A DNA stretch of 64,000 nt, taken from positions 62,001 to 126,000 of the forward strand of contig CAKTFN010000005.1 in NCBI GenBank assembly GCA_934561055.1, read 5' to 3'. A program made the translations under genes and the position numbers. Positions 14,736-25,300 of the stretch are shown in pieces; position 1 is the first letter of the stretch, and each line of letters opens with the position of its first letter. A model generated the notes under the pieces. It saw only the letters and a program-made list of their open reading frames with translations, was not told where the DNA came from and searched no databases. The DNA is from an uncultured Eubacteriales bacterium (lineage in GTDB: Bacteria > Bacillota > Clostridia > Oscillospirales > Acutalibacteraceae).

Positions 14736-16496
14736 TCACTTTTTCTTTTTGAAAAGCGCCGCATATTCTTCGTCGCTCATTTTTGAAATGTCAATTGAGT
14801 TTTTTTCGTGCTCTTCCCTTTCGTTTTCAAGAACTTCAATGCAGTCAAAAAGCTCCTTCTTTGTTCCGGAAAAACTTTCGCTCTGCTTTGAAAGGCGAAC
14901 AAAATCGCTGATTTCGTCGTTTGAAAGTTCGGAAGAAAATGCGGTAAGGTCAAGGCTTTCATTTTCTTCAATCCGACGGGAAAGAATTTTGAAAATTTTT
15001 TCGAGCGAAGGAATACTGAAACTCTTTTCGGTGAGTCTTTCTTTGACCGAAGGATAAAAATCCGGATTTTCAAAAAGGAGAGTGATTATGCGTTCCTGAG
15101 CTTTGACCGCTTTGACGCTTGTGTTGTTTGAAAGTCTGAGCTTTCCCATTTTTGCCATCGAGTCGCGTTGAATCGTTTCATATTTTTTCTTTTCGCTGTT
15201 CGCCGCATTTCTGCGTTTGAGCTGATTGATACGGACGGTGATTGCGTTTTTTTCGACGCCCAGCTCTTCGGCAAGTCTTGAGGTATACACATCAACGGCA
15301 ATCGAATTTCTGACCGAGCCGAGAATTTCGGCGGCGAGCGTGAGATACCTCACCTTTCCGTCCGAAGATTCAAGGTCAAGTCCCTCACGGGCCTTGAGGA
15401 GAGCAAATTCGATTTCGTTCTCTGCCCCGTCGATAAGACTGCGGATTTTTTCCGGCCCGAATTTTTTAAGAATTTCGTCCGGATCTTTTCCTCCGCTCAG
15501 ACGAATTACCCTCATTTTCATTCCGATTGACGAAAAGACCTTAATTGCCCTTTCGGTGGCCTTCCGTCCGGCTTCGTCGTTGTCATAGGCAATGAGAACC
15601 TCTTCGGCATAGCGTGAAAGAAGGTGAGCCATTTCACCGGTGAGGGCCGTTCCGAGACAAGCGATCGAATTTGTGAATCCTGCCTGATGCAGGGCAATCG
15701 CATCCATATATCCTTCAACAAGAATGAGAGATTTTTCCTTTGAATTTTTTGCAAAATTGAGTCCGAAAACGCCGAGACTTTTTTTGTAAACGGGCGTGTC
15801 GGAAGTGTTGATATACTTCGGTTTGCTGTCATCAAGAACACGTCCGCCGAACGCAACAACGTTTCCTCTCGGGTCAATGATCGGAACAATCACACGGTTT
15901 CGAAAGTTGTCATAAAACGAAACTCTTCCATCCTTGTCGCTTTTCTGTGCAAGATTTGCTTCATAGATTTCCTCATAGGAATAACCTTTTTCACGAAGAT
16001 GAGTAAGAAGTGCGCGCCATTCGTTCAAAGCATAACCGAGGCCGAAACGGGTGATTGTTTTTTTTGTGTAACCGCGGCCGAGGTAATATTCAAGTGCGGT
16101 TTTTCCTTTTTCGCCCATCAGGCATTCATGAAAAAACCTTGCCGCCTCACGGTTCATTTCGTAAATTCGTTTTCGCCGTTGAGCAAGCGAATCATCGAAA
16201 TTATCAGACGGCATCACCATTCCGACACGGTCGCAAAGAAGGCGGACGGCTTCGGCAAAATCAAGGTTTTCCGCCCTTCTGATGAAACTTACAACCTCTC
16301 CTCCGGCACCGCAGCCGAAGCAGTAAAAGCTTCCGTTTTCGGGATACACGGTGAAGGAGGGCGTTTTTTCGTTGTGGAACGGGCAAAGACCGACGAGGTT
16401 CTTTCCCCTTCTTTTGAGCTGAACATAGCCCGAAACAATGTCTTCGATATCGCACCGCATCCGCAGTTCGGAAAGAAAGTCATCACTGAAACGCAC
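14736..16496 (-). CDS. dnaG: DNA primase
   Basis: Synthesises RNA primers for replication. The 586-aa product has the N-terminal CHC2 zinc finger (CPFH...CFGC, residues ~38-63) and a TOPRIM domain with LVEGYMDAIAL and AYDNDEAGRKA. A C-terminal helicase-interaction region completes it. It begins with GTG, preceded by a GTGAGG/AAAGGA region. It sits between dgt (37 nt upstream) and rpoD (88 nt downstream). Confidence 0.97.
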   Translation of the reverse strand: MRFSDDFLSELRMRCDIEDIVSGYVQLKRRGKNLVGLCPFHNEKTPSFTVYPENGSFYCFGCGAGGEVVSFIRRAENLDFAEAVRLLCDRVGMVMPSDNFDDSLAQRRKRIYEMNREAARFFHECLMGEKGKTALEYYLGRGYTKKTITRFGLGYALNEWRALLTHLREKGYSYEEIYEANLAQKSDKDGRVSFYDNFRNRVIVPIIDPRGNVVAFGGRVLDDSKPKYINTSDTPVYKKSLGVFGLNFAKNSKEKSLILVEGYMDAIALHQAGFTNSIACLGTALTGEMAHLLSRYAEEVLIAYDNDEAGRKATERAIKVFSSIGMKMRVIRLSGGKDPDEILKKFGPEKIRSLIDGAENEIEFALLKAREGLDLESSDGKVRYLTLAAEILGSVRNSIAVDVYTSRLAEELGVEKNAITVRINQLKRRNAANSEKKKYETIQRDSMAKMGKLRLSNNTSVKAVKAQERIITLLFENPDFYPSVKERLTEKSFSIPSLEKIFKILSRRIEENESLDLTAFSSELSNDEISDFVRLSKQSESFSGTKKELFDCIEVLENEREEHEKNSIDISKMSDEEYAALFKKKK

Positions 16497-16533
16497 AAAA
16501 CCTCACCGTCCTTTCAATAATGTAATACAAAAA

Positions 16534-17532
16534 TTATTTTTCCCACGAAGACGGGATAAAGTATTTTGAAAAAGTTTTGATTGCGTAACCGTCGGTCATT
16601 CCGGCAATGTAATCGCAGACGGCCCTTTCGGTTCCTTCTTTCCATGCGATTGAAATATACTCGTTCGGAAGTTCGTCCGGATGCTCACAGAAGAATGAGA
16701 AAAGCTGCTGAATCATTGAAATTGCCTTGCTTTCCTCGCTTTTGCAAACGGGATTGGTATAAACGCGGTCAAACATAAATTCATGAAGAATGTCAAACGC
16801 GGCCTGAACGTCTTCGTCAAGGCGAATGTCCTCTTTTGTGTTCCTGATTGCGGAAAGAACAAGGGTATTGATGCGCTCGCTTTTTGAGTTTCCGAGAATT
16901 CTTCTGACGTCGGGCGGAAGGTTTTCCTCGTTCAAAACCCCGCCCCTTTCGGCGTCGTCAATGTCATGGTTGATATATGCGATTCTGTCGGCAAGTTTGA
17001 CGATTCTTCCTTCAAGGGTATCTGATTCTTTTCCTCTCGTGTGGCAAACGATTCCGTCACGGACTTCATAAGTAAGGTTCAGTCCCTTGCCTTCTTTTTC
17101 AATCAGGTCAACAACGCGAAGACTCTGCTCGTAATGGCGAAAACCTCCGCTCATCACTGCGTTGAGCGCACGCTCGCCGGCATGGCCGAAAGGCGTGTGA
17201 CCGAGGTCATGGCCGAGAGCAATCGCTTCGGTCAAATTTTCGTTGAGAGAGAGGCCGACGGCGATCGTCCTTGCGATTTGAGCAACCTCAAGGGTATGAG
17301 TGAGTCTTGTTCTGTAATGGTCGCTGTCCGGCGAAAGAAAGACCTGGGTTTTATGCTTCAGCCTGCGGAATGAGCTTGAATGAATGATTCTGTCCCTGTC
17401 CCTCTGAAACGCCGTTCTGATTTCGCATTCTTTTTCCTCACGCTGTCTGCCCTGCGTATTTTCGCAAAGGAAAGCAAACCGCGAAAGATTCTTCCGTTCG
17501 TTTTCAAGCGTTTTGAGTCTGATTTCGTCCAA
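16534..17532 (-). CDS. dgt: dGTP triphosphohydrolase-like HD-domain protein
   Basis: Family members hydrolyse dNTPs to nucleoside plus triphosphate. The 332-aa product contains the HD-superfamily metal ligands: His in RTRLTHTLEV, HD in ALGHDLGHTPFGHAGE, and a later Asp in KLADRIAYINHDIDD. Motif FRRLKHKTQVF is typical of the bacterial Dgt-like clade. TTG 17532 is preceded by AAGGAAGG about 9 nt upstream. Head of dgt-dnaG-rpoD, a linkage seen across Clostridia. Substrate preference cannot be told from sequence. Confidence 0.92.
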   Translation of the reverse strand: MDEIRLKTLENERKNLSRFAFLCENTQGRQREEKECEIRTAFQRDRDRIIHSSSFRRLKHKTQVFLSPDSDHYRTRLTHTLEVAQIARTIAVGLSLNENLTEAIALGHDLGHTPFGHAGERALNAVMSGGFRHYEQSLRVVDLIEKEGKGLNLTYEVRDGIVCHTRGKESDTLEGRIVKLADRIAYINHDIDDAERGGVLNEENLPPDVRRILGNSKSERINTLVLSAIRNTKEDIRLDEDVQAAFDILHEFMFDRVYTNPVCKSEESKAISMIQQLFSFFCEHPDELPNEYISIAWKEGTERAVCDYIAGMTDGYAIKTFSKYFIPSSWEK

Positions 17533-17631
17533 TGTTTTTCGCCTTCCTTTCGTTTTTTCAAAAGAGAGCCGTCATTAATTCGGATTTTTCTCTGTCTAAT
17601 AGTTATATACAGCTTTTTCTTCGTTTTCCCC

Positions 17632-18252
17632 CTAAATTTTTGAAAATTTTTCTTCAATTATTTCGGAACGGAGTTTTCCGAAGCTCCTGTCAAAAACCTC
17701 TGCGTCAAATTTTTCAAAAACGTCGGACGGAATTTTCAAAGTTAAAGAAACATTCTCCGAAAAATCCGTTTCTTCAACCGAAACGCCAAAGGCGGAAAGA
17801 ATCGTTTGAAGTTTTCCGTAAAAATTGTAATCGCAGGTGATTTTTGCAATTTTGCAAGGCGCCATTGTAATGATTTTTGCACTGTCGATTCCGATTTTCG
17901 CCGTGTGTGTATACGCACGGACAAGGCCGCTTGCACCGAGAAGAATTCCGCCGAAATATCTTGTTGCAACAACGGCGCAGTCCGTCACGTTTTCTTTGAG
18001 AAGAACGTCAAGCACCGGAAGCCCCGCCGTTCCCTGAGGTTCTCCGTCGTCGCTGTATCGGCGGATTTGTCCTTCACGAAGGCAGTAAGCGTAAACATTG
18101 TGCGTTGCGTCTCTGTGCTTCGCTTTGATCGAATTGATGAAAGCAACCGCCTCATCGTTCGTTTTCACCGGGGCCGCATAGCCGATGAAGCGTGACTTTT
18201 TGACGATGAATTCATCGCTTGAGCTTCTTTCAAGGGTTTTATAGCTTTCCAT
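17632..18252 (-). CDS. yigZ: YigZ/IMPACT family protein
   Basis: A 206-aa protein of the UPF0029/IMPACT family. Its N-terminal domain has the family's SRFIGYAAPV, HNVYAYCLR and YSDDGEPQGTAGLPVL strings, and a second ferredoxin-like (DUF1949) domain follows. Eukaryotic IMPACT modulates GCN2; the bacterial role is unclear, possibly ribosome- or RNA-associated. ATG 18252 is chosen because AAAGGAG lies 7 nt before it; the longer frame adds 12 residues with no RBS. Its leader contains the short RNA/attenuator described at 18306-18394. Confidence 0.9.
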   Translation of the reverse strand: MESYKTLERSSSDEFIVKKSRFIGYAAPVKTNDEAVAFINSIKAKHRDATHNVYAYCLREGQIRRYSDDGEPQGTAGLPVLDVLLKENVTDCAVVATRYFGGILLGASGLVRAYTHTAKIGIDSAKIITMAPCKIAKITCDYNFYGKLQTILSAFGVSVEETDFSENVSLTLKIPSDVFEKFDAEVFDRSFGKLRSEIIEEKFSKI

Positions 18253-18305
18253 TCGATTTCTCCTTTTGCTATTCCGGTTTAAATTCAAAGCTGTTATATT
18301 TATAA

Positions 18306-18394
18306 ACTAAGAAAACACCGCCCACTCTGACATTGGCGGTGTTTAATACATAAATCAAAATCAACGTGAATAACCGCATTTGCGACATCCATGT
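18306..18394 (-). ncRNA. Short structured RNA ahead of yigZ, homologous to the one at 53.6 kb
   Basis: Driven by a perfect TTGACA-17-TATAAT promoter, it has hairpin 1 (TCGC-AAAT-GCGG), a 5-nt linker, the strand CACGTT, an 18-nt A/T-rich linker, then the terminator AAACACCGCC/GGCGGTGTTT and TTCTT. The first five bases of the terminator loop (AATGT) can pair with ACGTT (one wobble), a pseudoknot. The 53.6 kb RNA has the same parts at the same spacing with compensatory changes. It may be a stand-alone RNA or a transcription attenuator for yigZ, which starts ~55 nt further on. Confidence 0.65.
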
Positions 18395-18400
18395 GTTTTT

Positions 18401-18429
18401 ATTATACAGTTTTGCCGCTTATTTGTCAA
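18401..18429 (-). promoter_or_regulatory. Consensus promoter of the 18.3 kb RNA / yigZ
   Basis: Minus-strand TTGACA (18429-18424), 17 nt, TATAAT (18406-18401): perfect in both boxes and spacing. The -35 is preceded by CCGC and the spacer contains GCGG, as at 53.6 and 56.7 kb. Confidence 0.85.
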
Positions 18430-18450
18430 GCGGCCGCTTTATTCTCCGCG

Positions 18451-18480
18451 AAAAAAGACGGAGCAAAAAGCTCCGCCTTA
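18451..18480 (-). terminator. rpmE terminator
   Basis: On the minus strand AAGGCGGAGC pairs with GCTCCGTCTT across a short T-rich loop and runs into TTTTTT. It lies 25-54 nt after the rpmE stop. Confidence 0.85.
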
Positions 18481-18504
18481 AATTCATTGGATTTTTTGCA
18501 AAAA

Positions 18505-18714
18505 TTACTTATTCTTTGCAAGGTTGAAACGTTTGTTGAATCTATCAACACGTCCGCCGGTATCAACGAGCTTCTGCTTTCCGGTGAAGAACGGATGGCA
18601 GTTTGAGCAGATATCAACACGAAGGTCACTCTTGGTTGAACCGGTTTCGATTGTTGCGCCGCAAGCACACTTTACGGTTGTCTGTTCATACTTGGGATGG
18701 ATTCCCTCTTTCAT
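18505..18714 (-). CDS. rpmE: 50S ribosomal protein L31 (zinc-binding type)
   Basis: A 69-aa L31 with the C+ zinc ligands CAC...CSNC (residues 16-18 and 36-39) and the typical HPFFTGKQKLVDTGGRVDRFNKRF core. L31 bridges the two ribosomal subunits. The zinc form usually implies a zinc-free paralogue elsewhere that replaces it under zinc limitation; none is in this window. It is a single-gene unit with its own promoter and terminator. Confidence 0.97.
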   Translation of the reverse strand: MKEGIHPKYEQTTVKCACGATIETGSTKSDLRVDICSNCHPFFTGKQKLVDTGGRVDRFNKRFNLAKNK

Positions 18715-18776
18715 TGCTGTGTCACCTCTTTCGATAAAAAAGACATAATAATAGTTCTTTCATAAGATACCGCAAC

Positions 18777-18805
18777 ATTGTATCACACATTATTTTAAAA
18801 ATCAA
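18777..18805 (-). promoter_or_regulatory. rpmE promoter
   Basis: Minus-strand TTGATT, 17-nt spacer, TACAAT, about 60 nt before the rpmE ATG. Confidence 0.6.
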
Positions 18806-18843
18806 CATTTTTTCTGAAAATTTGTTTGTGATTTTTTGACGGT

Positions 18844-21800
18844 TCAAATTTTGATTTTAATTTCCTTTGAAAGGTGGAAGGAATAAAGCAGCGTCTCCTT
18901 AACTTTATATCCGGTGCAAAGTTCAAGCGCCTTTTTATAAATTCTCACCTGCTCGGAATATTTTTTTTCAAATTCCTCTTCGGCTTCAAGAAAGTCCGTT
19001 TTGTAATCAAGAACAACGAGCTCGTTTCCTTCAAGGAACGCACAGTCCGCAATACCCTGAATCATCACGTATTCGTCCGAAAAACGTGAAAGCTCCGGAT
19101 AGACTTCGGAAATCGGAACGCTTATCGTGAACTTCTTTTCACGCATGACGAGCGGACTTTCAAGAATCCTTTTGCAAAGACTGCTTTTGAAAAAGGCGGA
19201 AACGGCTTTTCGGTTGATTGCGTTCTTTTCCTTTTCGGTGATAAGTCCTCGTGAAAAAACGGCTTCAATTTCACCTTCAAGGTCTTTCCTTGCGTTTTCG
19301 TAATTTGCAAACTGCATGAACGAATGGGTTGCAATTCCTCTTTGAGCTCCTGTGAGTCCTCCCGAAAGAAATGCGGGTCTTGAAGAAGCAAAGTATTCCC
19401 GGTCAACAAAGTTTTTGTCAACCTCGCTCGCCGCACGCTTGCTGACAACGTACGAGAGTTCCTCGTATTCATATTTTTGAGAAAAGCGTTCTTCAAAAAC
19501 TTTCAAAAGGTCTTCGTTCACCTTTGAAAGAGGCTTTCTTTCTTGCGGTTGCTCTTTCTTTTCCAAATCTCGCTTTATGAAAAGCTTCAGTCTGAAATCG
19601 GCCGGAAGAACAATGTTTTCGCCGATTCCGGAATTTTCACGAAGTTCTCTTAAATCGGGATGGCGAAGAAGCGCCGTGAGTATCCAATCGAAGTAGCTTC
19701 CGGCAAGCGAGGACGCAAACGGGGTGATCCGCTTTCGGTCGGCATTGATGTTTGCAACGCATTTGAGAGCGGCTTTTTCCGCATTTTTCACGGCGGAAAT
19801 CATAATAAGCTTTTCCTTTGCTCTCGTCATTGCAACATAAAGAACACGCATTTCCTCCGAAACGGTATCCTCGCGAAGCGACTGCTTCACCGCCTTATGA
19901 CAGACGGTCGGATACTGAGCGAGAGTTGCTTCGTCACGTCTTATAAGCCCAAGCCCGGCCTTTGGACTGATTACCGCATTTTTAATTTCGTCACGGCGGT
20001 TAAAAAGCGACGAACAACCGGCAAGAATGCAAACCGGAAATTCAAGCCCTTTTGATTTGTGAATCGTCATGATTCTCACAACGTCAGCATCGGCAGAAAC
20101 GCCGACTGCGCCCGGAAGGTCGCCTTTTGAGCGGTCAAGCCGGTCCACAAAGCGAACAAAGCCCGAAAGAGAATAATAGCCCGCCTTTTCATATATATCG
20201 GCGTAATCAAGAAGGAGCATAAGGTTTTCTTTTTTTGCACCGTTTTCCTTTTGACAGCGGACAACGGCATCAATTCCCGTTTCGTCATATACCGTCCTGA
20301 TAAAATCCGAAACGTTCATACAGACGGCGATGCGCCTGAATTTTTCTATTGTCCGAAGAAAGTCTTTGCTTTTTTCGTCTCCGCCCTCTGCACCGGAAAG
20401 AAGGCAGGAATATATATTTCCGTCTTTCCGATTCGTTCTGAGAACGGCGCAATCGTCGGCGGTAAAACCGAAAAGTGCGCTCATCATAACGCTCAAAAGT
20501 GCAATATCCTGCTTCGGATTGTCGATTACACGAAGAAAATTGAGCATCAAACTGATTTCCGGCGAAGAAAAGAAATCGGCGTCAAGCTGAGTGAAGCACG
20601 GAATTTTTTTCTTCTTGAGCGCTTCGGCGTAACATTCGCCTCTTCCGGAACTCATCGAACGCATGAGAATGCAGATATCCTTATACATAACCGGTCGCTC
20701 ATTTCCGTCCTCGCCTTTGACGGTGAAACCTTCCTTCACAATTTTTTCAATGAGCGAAGCCGTATATTCCGCCTGATACTCGGCGCTGCTTTGTTCCTCC
20801 GTGTCAAGTTCATTCGTCTCAAGAATATGAAGTTCGGCGCATTCATCGTCCTTTTCGTCATAGAATGCGGAAAAAGCAAGCTTTTCCTCGTCGTTGTAAT
20901 CAACTCCTCCGGTTTTTTCGCTCATCACCTGAGAAAAGACAAAATTGACGGTGCCGGTCACACTTTTTCTGCTTCGGAAATTGTTTTTGAGAATGATTTT
21001 TGAAGGATAATTGTCTTTTTCGCTTTCATAAATCGGAAGCTTGTTTTTAAGTCCTATGAAGATTTCCGGCATAGCCTGGCGGAAACGGTAAATGCTCTGC
21101 TTCACGTCGCCGACTCTGAAAAGGTTGTCTTTTGAAACGGCAGTAAAAAGCATGTCCTGCGCTTTGTTTGTGTCTTGATACTCATCAATCAAAATTTCGT
21201 CAAAATTTTCACGAAGTTCGTTTGCAAGTTCGGTGCGTTCCCAACCGTCCTCGGTTTCACGAACAAGGAGCGACAAGGCATAGTGTGCGATATCGTTAAA
21301 ATCCGCAAGTTGTTTTTCTTTTTTCAGTTCGGAAAAATGTTTTGAATAAAGATTCACGGCGTCGCAAAGGCTTTGAGTCATCGGCGCAAAAAACTTCATG
21401 TCGTCATAAAATTCTTCCTCGCCCGAGCAAAAAAGCGGAAGGAGCGTTTTTTGAATGACGGCTTTCAGCCTGTCACGGCTGTCCGAAAGGAAAAGAACGT
21501 CCGGTTCGTTCTTCATTTCCTTTGAAACGCTTCCCCGTCTGACGAATTCAAAGCGGTTCGCCGCTTTGCGAACCTCGTCCCAGTCCCCTTCAAGAAGCTT
21601 TTCATGAAGGAATTCAAGCTGAGCGCCGTCCGATTCCGCCGCTTTCAAAAAAGCCTTTTCAAGCTCTTTGTCACCGGCAATCATTTTCTTTGTTGACGAA
21701 ACTATATCTCTGCAATAATCCACCGCTTCGTTTGCGTAATCAAAAATAATTTTTCCGAAACGGCTTTCTCCGATTTTCTTTTCGTCCTTATAATCAGCCG

Positions 21801-22386
21801 CAATTTCCGCAAGCCACCTTTCCGGAAACGGATAAGAAACGCTCTGACGGTAAAGCTCAAGAATCACCTCCGAAAGGAAGGAGTCGTCCCTTCCTTTGAA
21901 AAGGAGTTCCGTCAAATCAAGAAAGCACTTTTCACCCTTTTCGTAGAGTTCTTCAAGAGTAAGGGCGAGTGCGTTTTGCGAAAGCAGTTCGAGTTCCCCT
22001 TCGTCCGCCGTCCGAAAGTCCGGCGAAAGGTCAAGCGCTTCAAAGTGTTCACGGACAAGACTGCTGCAAAACGAGTCGATCGTGCAGATTTTTGCCGAAG
22101 GAAGGAGCATTTGCTGAAAAACGAGCCGTTCGTTCCCCGGGTCTTTTTTGATTTCCTCCTCAAGCGCTTTTGAAATTCTTGTTTTCATTTCCGATGCGGC
22201 GGCTTTTGTGAAAGTCACGATGAGCAGGCGATCTGCGCCCGACGGATTTTCTTCGTCGGTCAACCGTTCGATTACCCGCCGCGTGAGGACGGCGGTTTTT
22301 CCCGAACCCGCCGCCGCACTGACGAGGACGCTTCCTCTTCGTGCGCTTATGGCTTCGGATTGTTCTTTTGTCCATTTCGGGCTCAT
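18844..22386 (-). CDS. addA: ATP-dependent helicase/nuclease subunit A
   Basis: AddA is the UvrD-type helicase and one of two nucleases of AddAB, which resects double-strand breaks for RecA loading, like RecBCD. The 1180-aa product has Walker A AAAGSGKT (residues 24-31), the Walker B region FDEILIDEYQDTN, motif VGDVKQSIYRFRQA and motif VI VLYVAMTRAKEKL. The C-terminal RecB-type nuclease motif is GIADCAF...VVLDYKTD. The start ATG overlaps the addB stop by 4 bp (ATGA), indicating translational coupling. Confidence 0.96.
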   Translation of the reverse strand: MSPKWTKEQSEAISARRGSVLVSAAAGSGKTAVLTRRVIERLTDEENPSGADRLLIVTFTKAAASEMKTRISKALEEEIKKDPGNERLVFQQMLLPSAKICTIDSFCSSLVREHFEALDLSPDFRTADEGELELLSQNALALTLEELYEKGEKCFLDLTELLFKGRDDSFLSEVILELYRQSVSYPFPERWLAEIAADYKDEKKIGESRFGKIIFDYANEAVDYCRDIVSSTKKMIAGDKELEKAFLKAAESDGAQLEFLHEKLLEGDWDEVRKAANRFEFVRRGSVSKEMKNEPDVLFLSDSRDRLKAVIQKTLLPLFCSGEEEFYDDMKFFAPMTQSLCDAVNLYSKHFSELKKEKQLADFNDIAHYALSLLVRETEDGWERTELANELRENFDEILIDEYQDTNKAQDMLFTAVSKDNLFRVGDVKQSIYRFRQAMPEIFIGLKNKLPIYESEKDNYPSKIILKNNFRSRKSVTGTVNFVFSQVMSEKTGGVDYNDEEKLAFSAFYDEKDDECAELHILETNELDTEEQSSAEYQAEYTASLIEKIVKEGFTVKGEDGNERPVMYKDICILMRSMSSGRGECYAEALKKKKIPCFTQLDADFFSSPEISLMLNFLRVIDNPKQDIALLSVMMSALFGFTADDCAVLRTNRKDGNIYSCLLSGAEGGDEKSKDFLRTIEKFRRIAVCMNVSDFIRTVYDETGIDAVVRCQKENGAKKENLMLLLDYADIYEKAGYYSLSGFVRFVDRLDRSKGDLPGAVGVSADADVVRIMTIHKSKGLEFPVCILAGCSSLFNRRDEIKNAVISPKAGLGLIRRDEATLAQYPTVCHKAVKQSLREDTVSEEMRVLYVAMTRAKEKLIMISAVKNAEKAALKCVANINADRKRITPFASSLAGSYFDWILTALLRHPDLRELRENSGIGENIVLPADFRLKLFIKRDLEKKEQPQERKPLSKVNEDLLKVFEERFSQKYEYEELSYVVSKRAASEVDKNFVDREYFASSRPAFLSGGLTGAQRGIATHSFMQFANYENARKDLEGEIEAVFSRGLITEKEKNAINRKAVSAFFKSSLCKRILESPLVMREKKFTISVPISEVYPELSRFSDEYVMIQGIADCAFLEGNELVVLDYKTDFLEAEEEFEKKYSEQVRIYKKALELCTGYKVKETLLYSFHLSKEIKIKI

Positions 22387-25300
22387 ACTTTCTCCCCTTC
22401 CCTGTCAAGAATTTCAAGGCATTCGCTGTGCGAAAGCTTTTCGATATATCTGATTTTTCCGCCGTTCTTTCTTTGGCAAACGGAAGAAAAACTGCACCAC
22501 TCGCAGGTTTTGTCGTGTCCTTTTCCGTAAGCCGGACGGGCAGGAATTTTTCCGCCGTGAAGGTTTTCGCCCATGTTCTTCATAATTTTTTCGGTTCTCT
22601 TTGAAAGCGCGTCAAGTTGCGCCAGCGAGATGAAATTTCCGCCGATTGCGCCGTTCTTTTTGTTCATCTTAATCGGAATAAACCGTCCGGAAAGGGAATT
22701 GTCCATTCCTTTGATAACCTCGCCGTCGTCAAGAATCATTCCGTCCATTTTTCCGCCGGAAAGAAGCTTTCCTTCTGTGATTTTTTCGTCCTCTCCTCTT
22801 TCGGAAGAGAACGGTTCAATCCTCGCCGGAAGATAAAGGACACCCGACGGAATAACTTTTCCGTATCTTTCCGTTCCGTTTTTCCAAATCGAAACGAGAT
22901 AAAGAACCATCTGCATTCCGAGTCCGGAAAAAACGTCCGAAAGCGAAAACTCCTTCGGTCCGGTTTTATAATCAACAACACGAAGATAAGTTTTTCCGTC
23001 CTTTTTCATTACGTCAACACGGTCAACGATTCCGTGGAGTTCGACAAACCCGTCGGAAAGAGAAATCCTCAGTGGGCGAACACCCTCTTTTTCGCTGATC
23101 GGAAGTTCAAAATCAACAGGTTCAAAATCGCTTTCTCCGAACTCGGCAAGGAGTCTTTTCGCAATCATGAAAAGCGTTTTGAAAAGCCGACCGTAAAGAT
23201 ACATGAATCGGCTGCTTCTTTCCTCGGCCGAACCCATAAATTTTTCCATGTATTCTTCAAGATATTTTTTGATTTCTTTTCCGGCCGTTTCCTCGTCAAG
23301 GGAATAGATTCTTTCGCCCCTGTGGTTTGAAAGGAGCTTTTCAAGAACGGCGTGAACAACCGTTCCGATGTTCGCCGCGTCAAGCGACGCAACCTTTCTT
23401 TCCTTCGCCCTCATTCCGTATTTGCAAAAATACTGAAACGGACAGCTTCCGTAAGTTTCAAGCTGCGAAGCGGAAAGGCTCAGCTTTTTTCCGAAAAGTT
23501 TTTTTGCGTTTTCGGCGTTTTCAAAGGCAAAATCTTTTCGGTCGTTTGCCCTTTCAATCGCCTTGAGCTTTCCTTTAAAAGCCTCCTTCTTTGAAAAATA
23601 CTTTTTCAAAGTTTTTTCCGTTTCGGTGTCTTTGTTCCAGTTTTCGGCCATGAATTCAAAAGCGGCCTGTTCGCTTTCAAGCATTTCAAGCTCGTCTTTG
23701 AAAGGATAAGACTTTTCTTCAAGAGACGGAAAAAGCTCCTTGAGAGAAGAAACAATCTCGGATTCCGAAAGTTTTTTTCCGCTTCGGTCCGTCAAAGAAT
23801 ATGAAACAAAAAGGCGTTCCCTTGCACTGCAAAGGCTGTTGTAAATCATGAACCGCTCCTGAGCGGATGCGTCGATTGATCCTTTTGAAAAGTCCGGAAT
23901 AAGCTCTCGAAGTTTTTCGCTTTCCGGCTCGGAAAAAATCCCCTCACTGCTCACCGGAAGCGGAAAAACGTCTTCGTTTGCGCCGACAACAAAAATCACC
24001 TTCGGCATTTTTGTCTGAATACGTCCGGCGTCGCAAATATAAACCTCGTCATAACCGTCAGGAAGTTTTCCGAGCGACTGGGTTTCAAGCGCGGTTTCAA
24101 AAAATTCAAGGAGCTTTTTCGTCTTTACCGGTTTTGAGGCAAGAACCGCCGCAAGGTCGTCAAAAATTCCGACAATAATGTTCCAAACCTGCTCCTGTTC
24201 AAGAGCAAGCTCAATTTCGCCCTCCGCTTCAAGAGAGAGCGCGAATTCTTTGAGCCGTTCGTTCACGCCTTCTTCGCAAAGGAAATTGAAAACGGCGCAA
24301 AGAACTTCACTTGCGTTTTTGTCCTTCACTTTTTCCCGAAGGGAAAGAATCGGTTCAAGAAGGCGGTCCTTCGTTTCATTGAGTACCGAAAGCGTTTCCT
24401 TCCTTTCTTCACTTAGTTCAACACCGAAACCGTCCGGGTTGTCTTTCCATTTTGCACAGAGTGCGTTTGAGTCAAGGCTCCACATAAGAGCGTAGTTTTC
24501 AATCTCGGAAATTTCGTCCCACGAAAGCGGGGAAAGTCCCGTTTTTGCATATTTCAAAACGGCTTCAAGGCTCACGCCGTTTGCGATTATTTCAAAAAGC
24601 GAACGGACAAGAACGCAAAGCGGTTCGTTTTGAACGCTTGCGCGCCTGTCTTCAAAAATCGGAACGCCGTATTTTTTGAGGCTGTATCTGATTTCCTTTG
24701 GATACATTTCGCCGCTTCGGTAAACAACCGCAATGTCACGGCAACGGTATTCGCCCGTTCTAAGAAACTTATGAATTTTTGAAGCAACAAAAGCACATTC
24801 CTCACGAACCGACGGTGCGTTCACAACCGAAATTGCCGTGAAGCTTTTTTCATACTTAGGCGCAAGAACATTGAAAAGGTTTTTCTCAAGAAATTCAAGT
24901 TCGGGAGAAGAATAGGTTTTAAAGCCGTTCTTTTCATCGGTGAGAAAAATTGTTTCTCCGATTTCGGTTCCGCTCAAATTTGCCGCTTTCATGAGCCTTT
25001 TTGCGGTTCTGTTCACGCAGGTGAACGGAGAAAGCGGGTCGGTTGAAAAAATGTTGTCCGTGCAAAGAGTGACATAAACGTTCTTTGCTTTTTTCATAAT
25101 GAGTTCAAGAATTTTCATTTCCTGGCCGGAAAAATCCCTGAAATCGTCAACGGCAACAACCTTTCCGTCAAATAAATCGCTTTCAAGCAAAATTTCATAA
25201 ACGGCCGAAAGAAGGTCACGGTCGTCAAAAAAACTTTCACCGAGCAGCGCATCATACGTTTCAAAAATGAGTGCGGTTTCAAAAGTTTTCTTTTTAAGAA

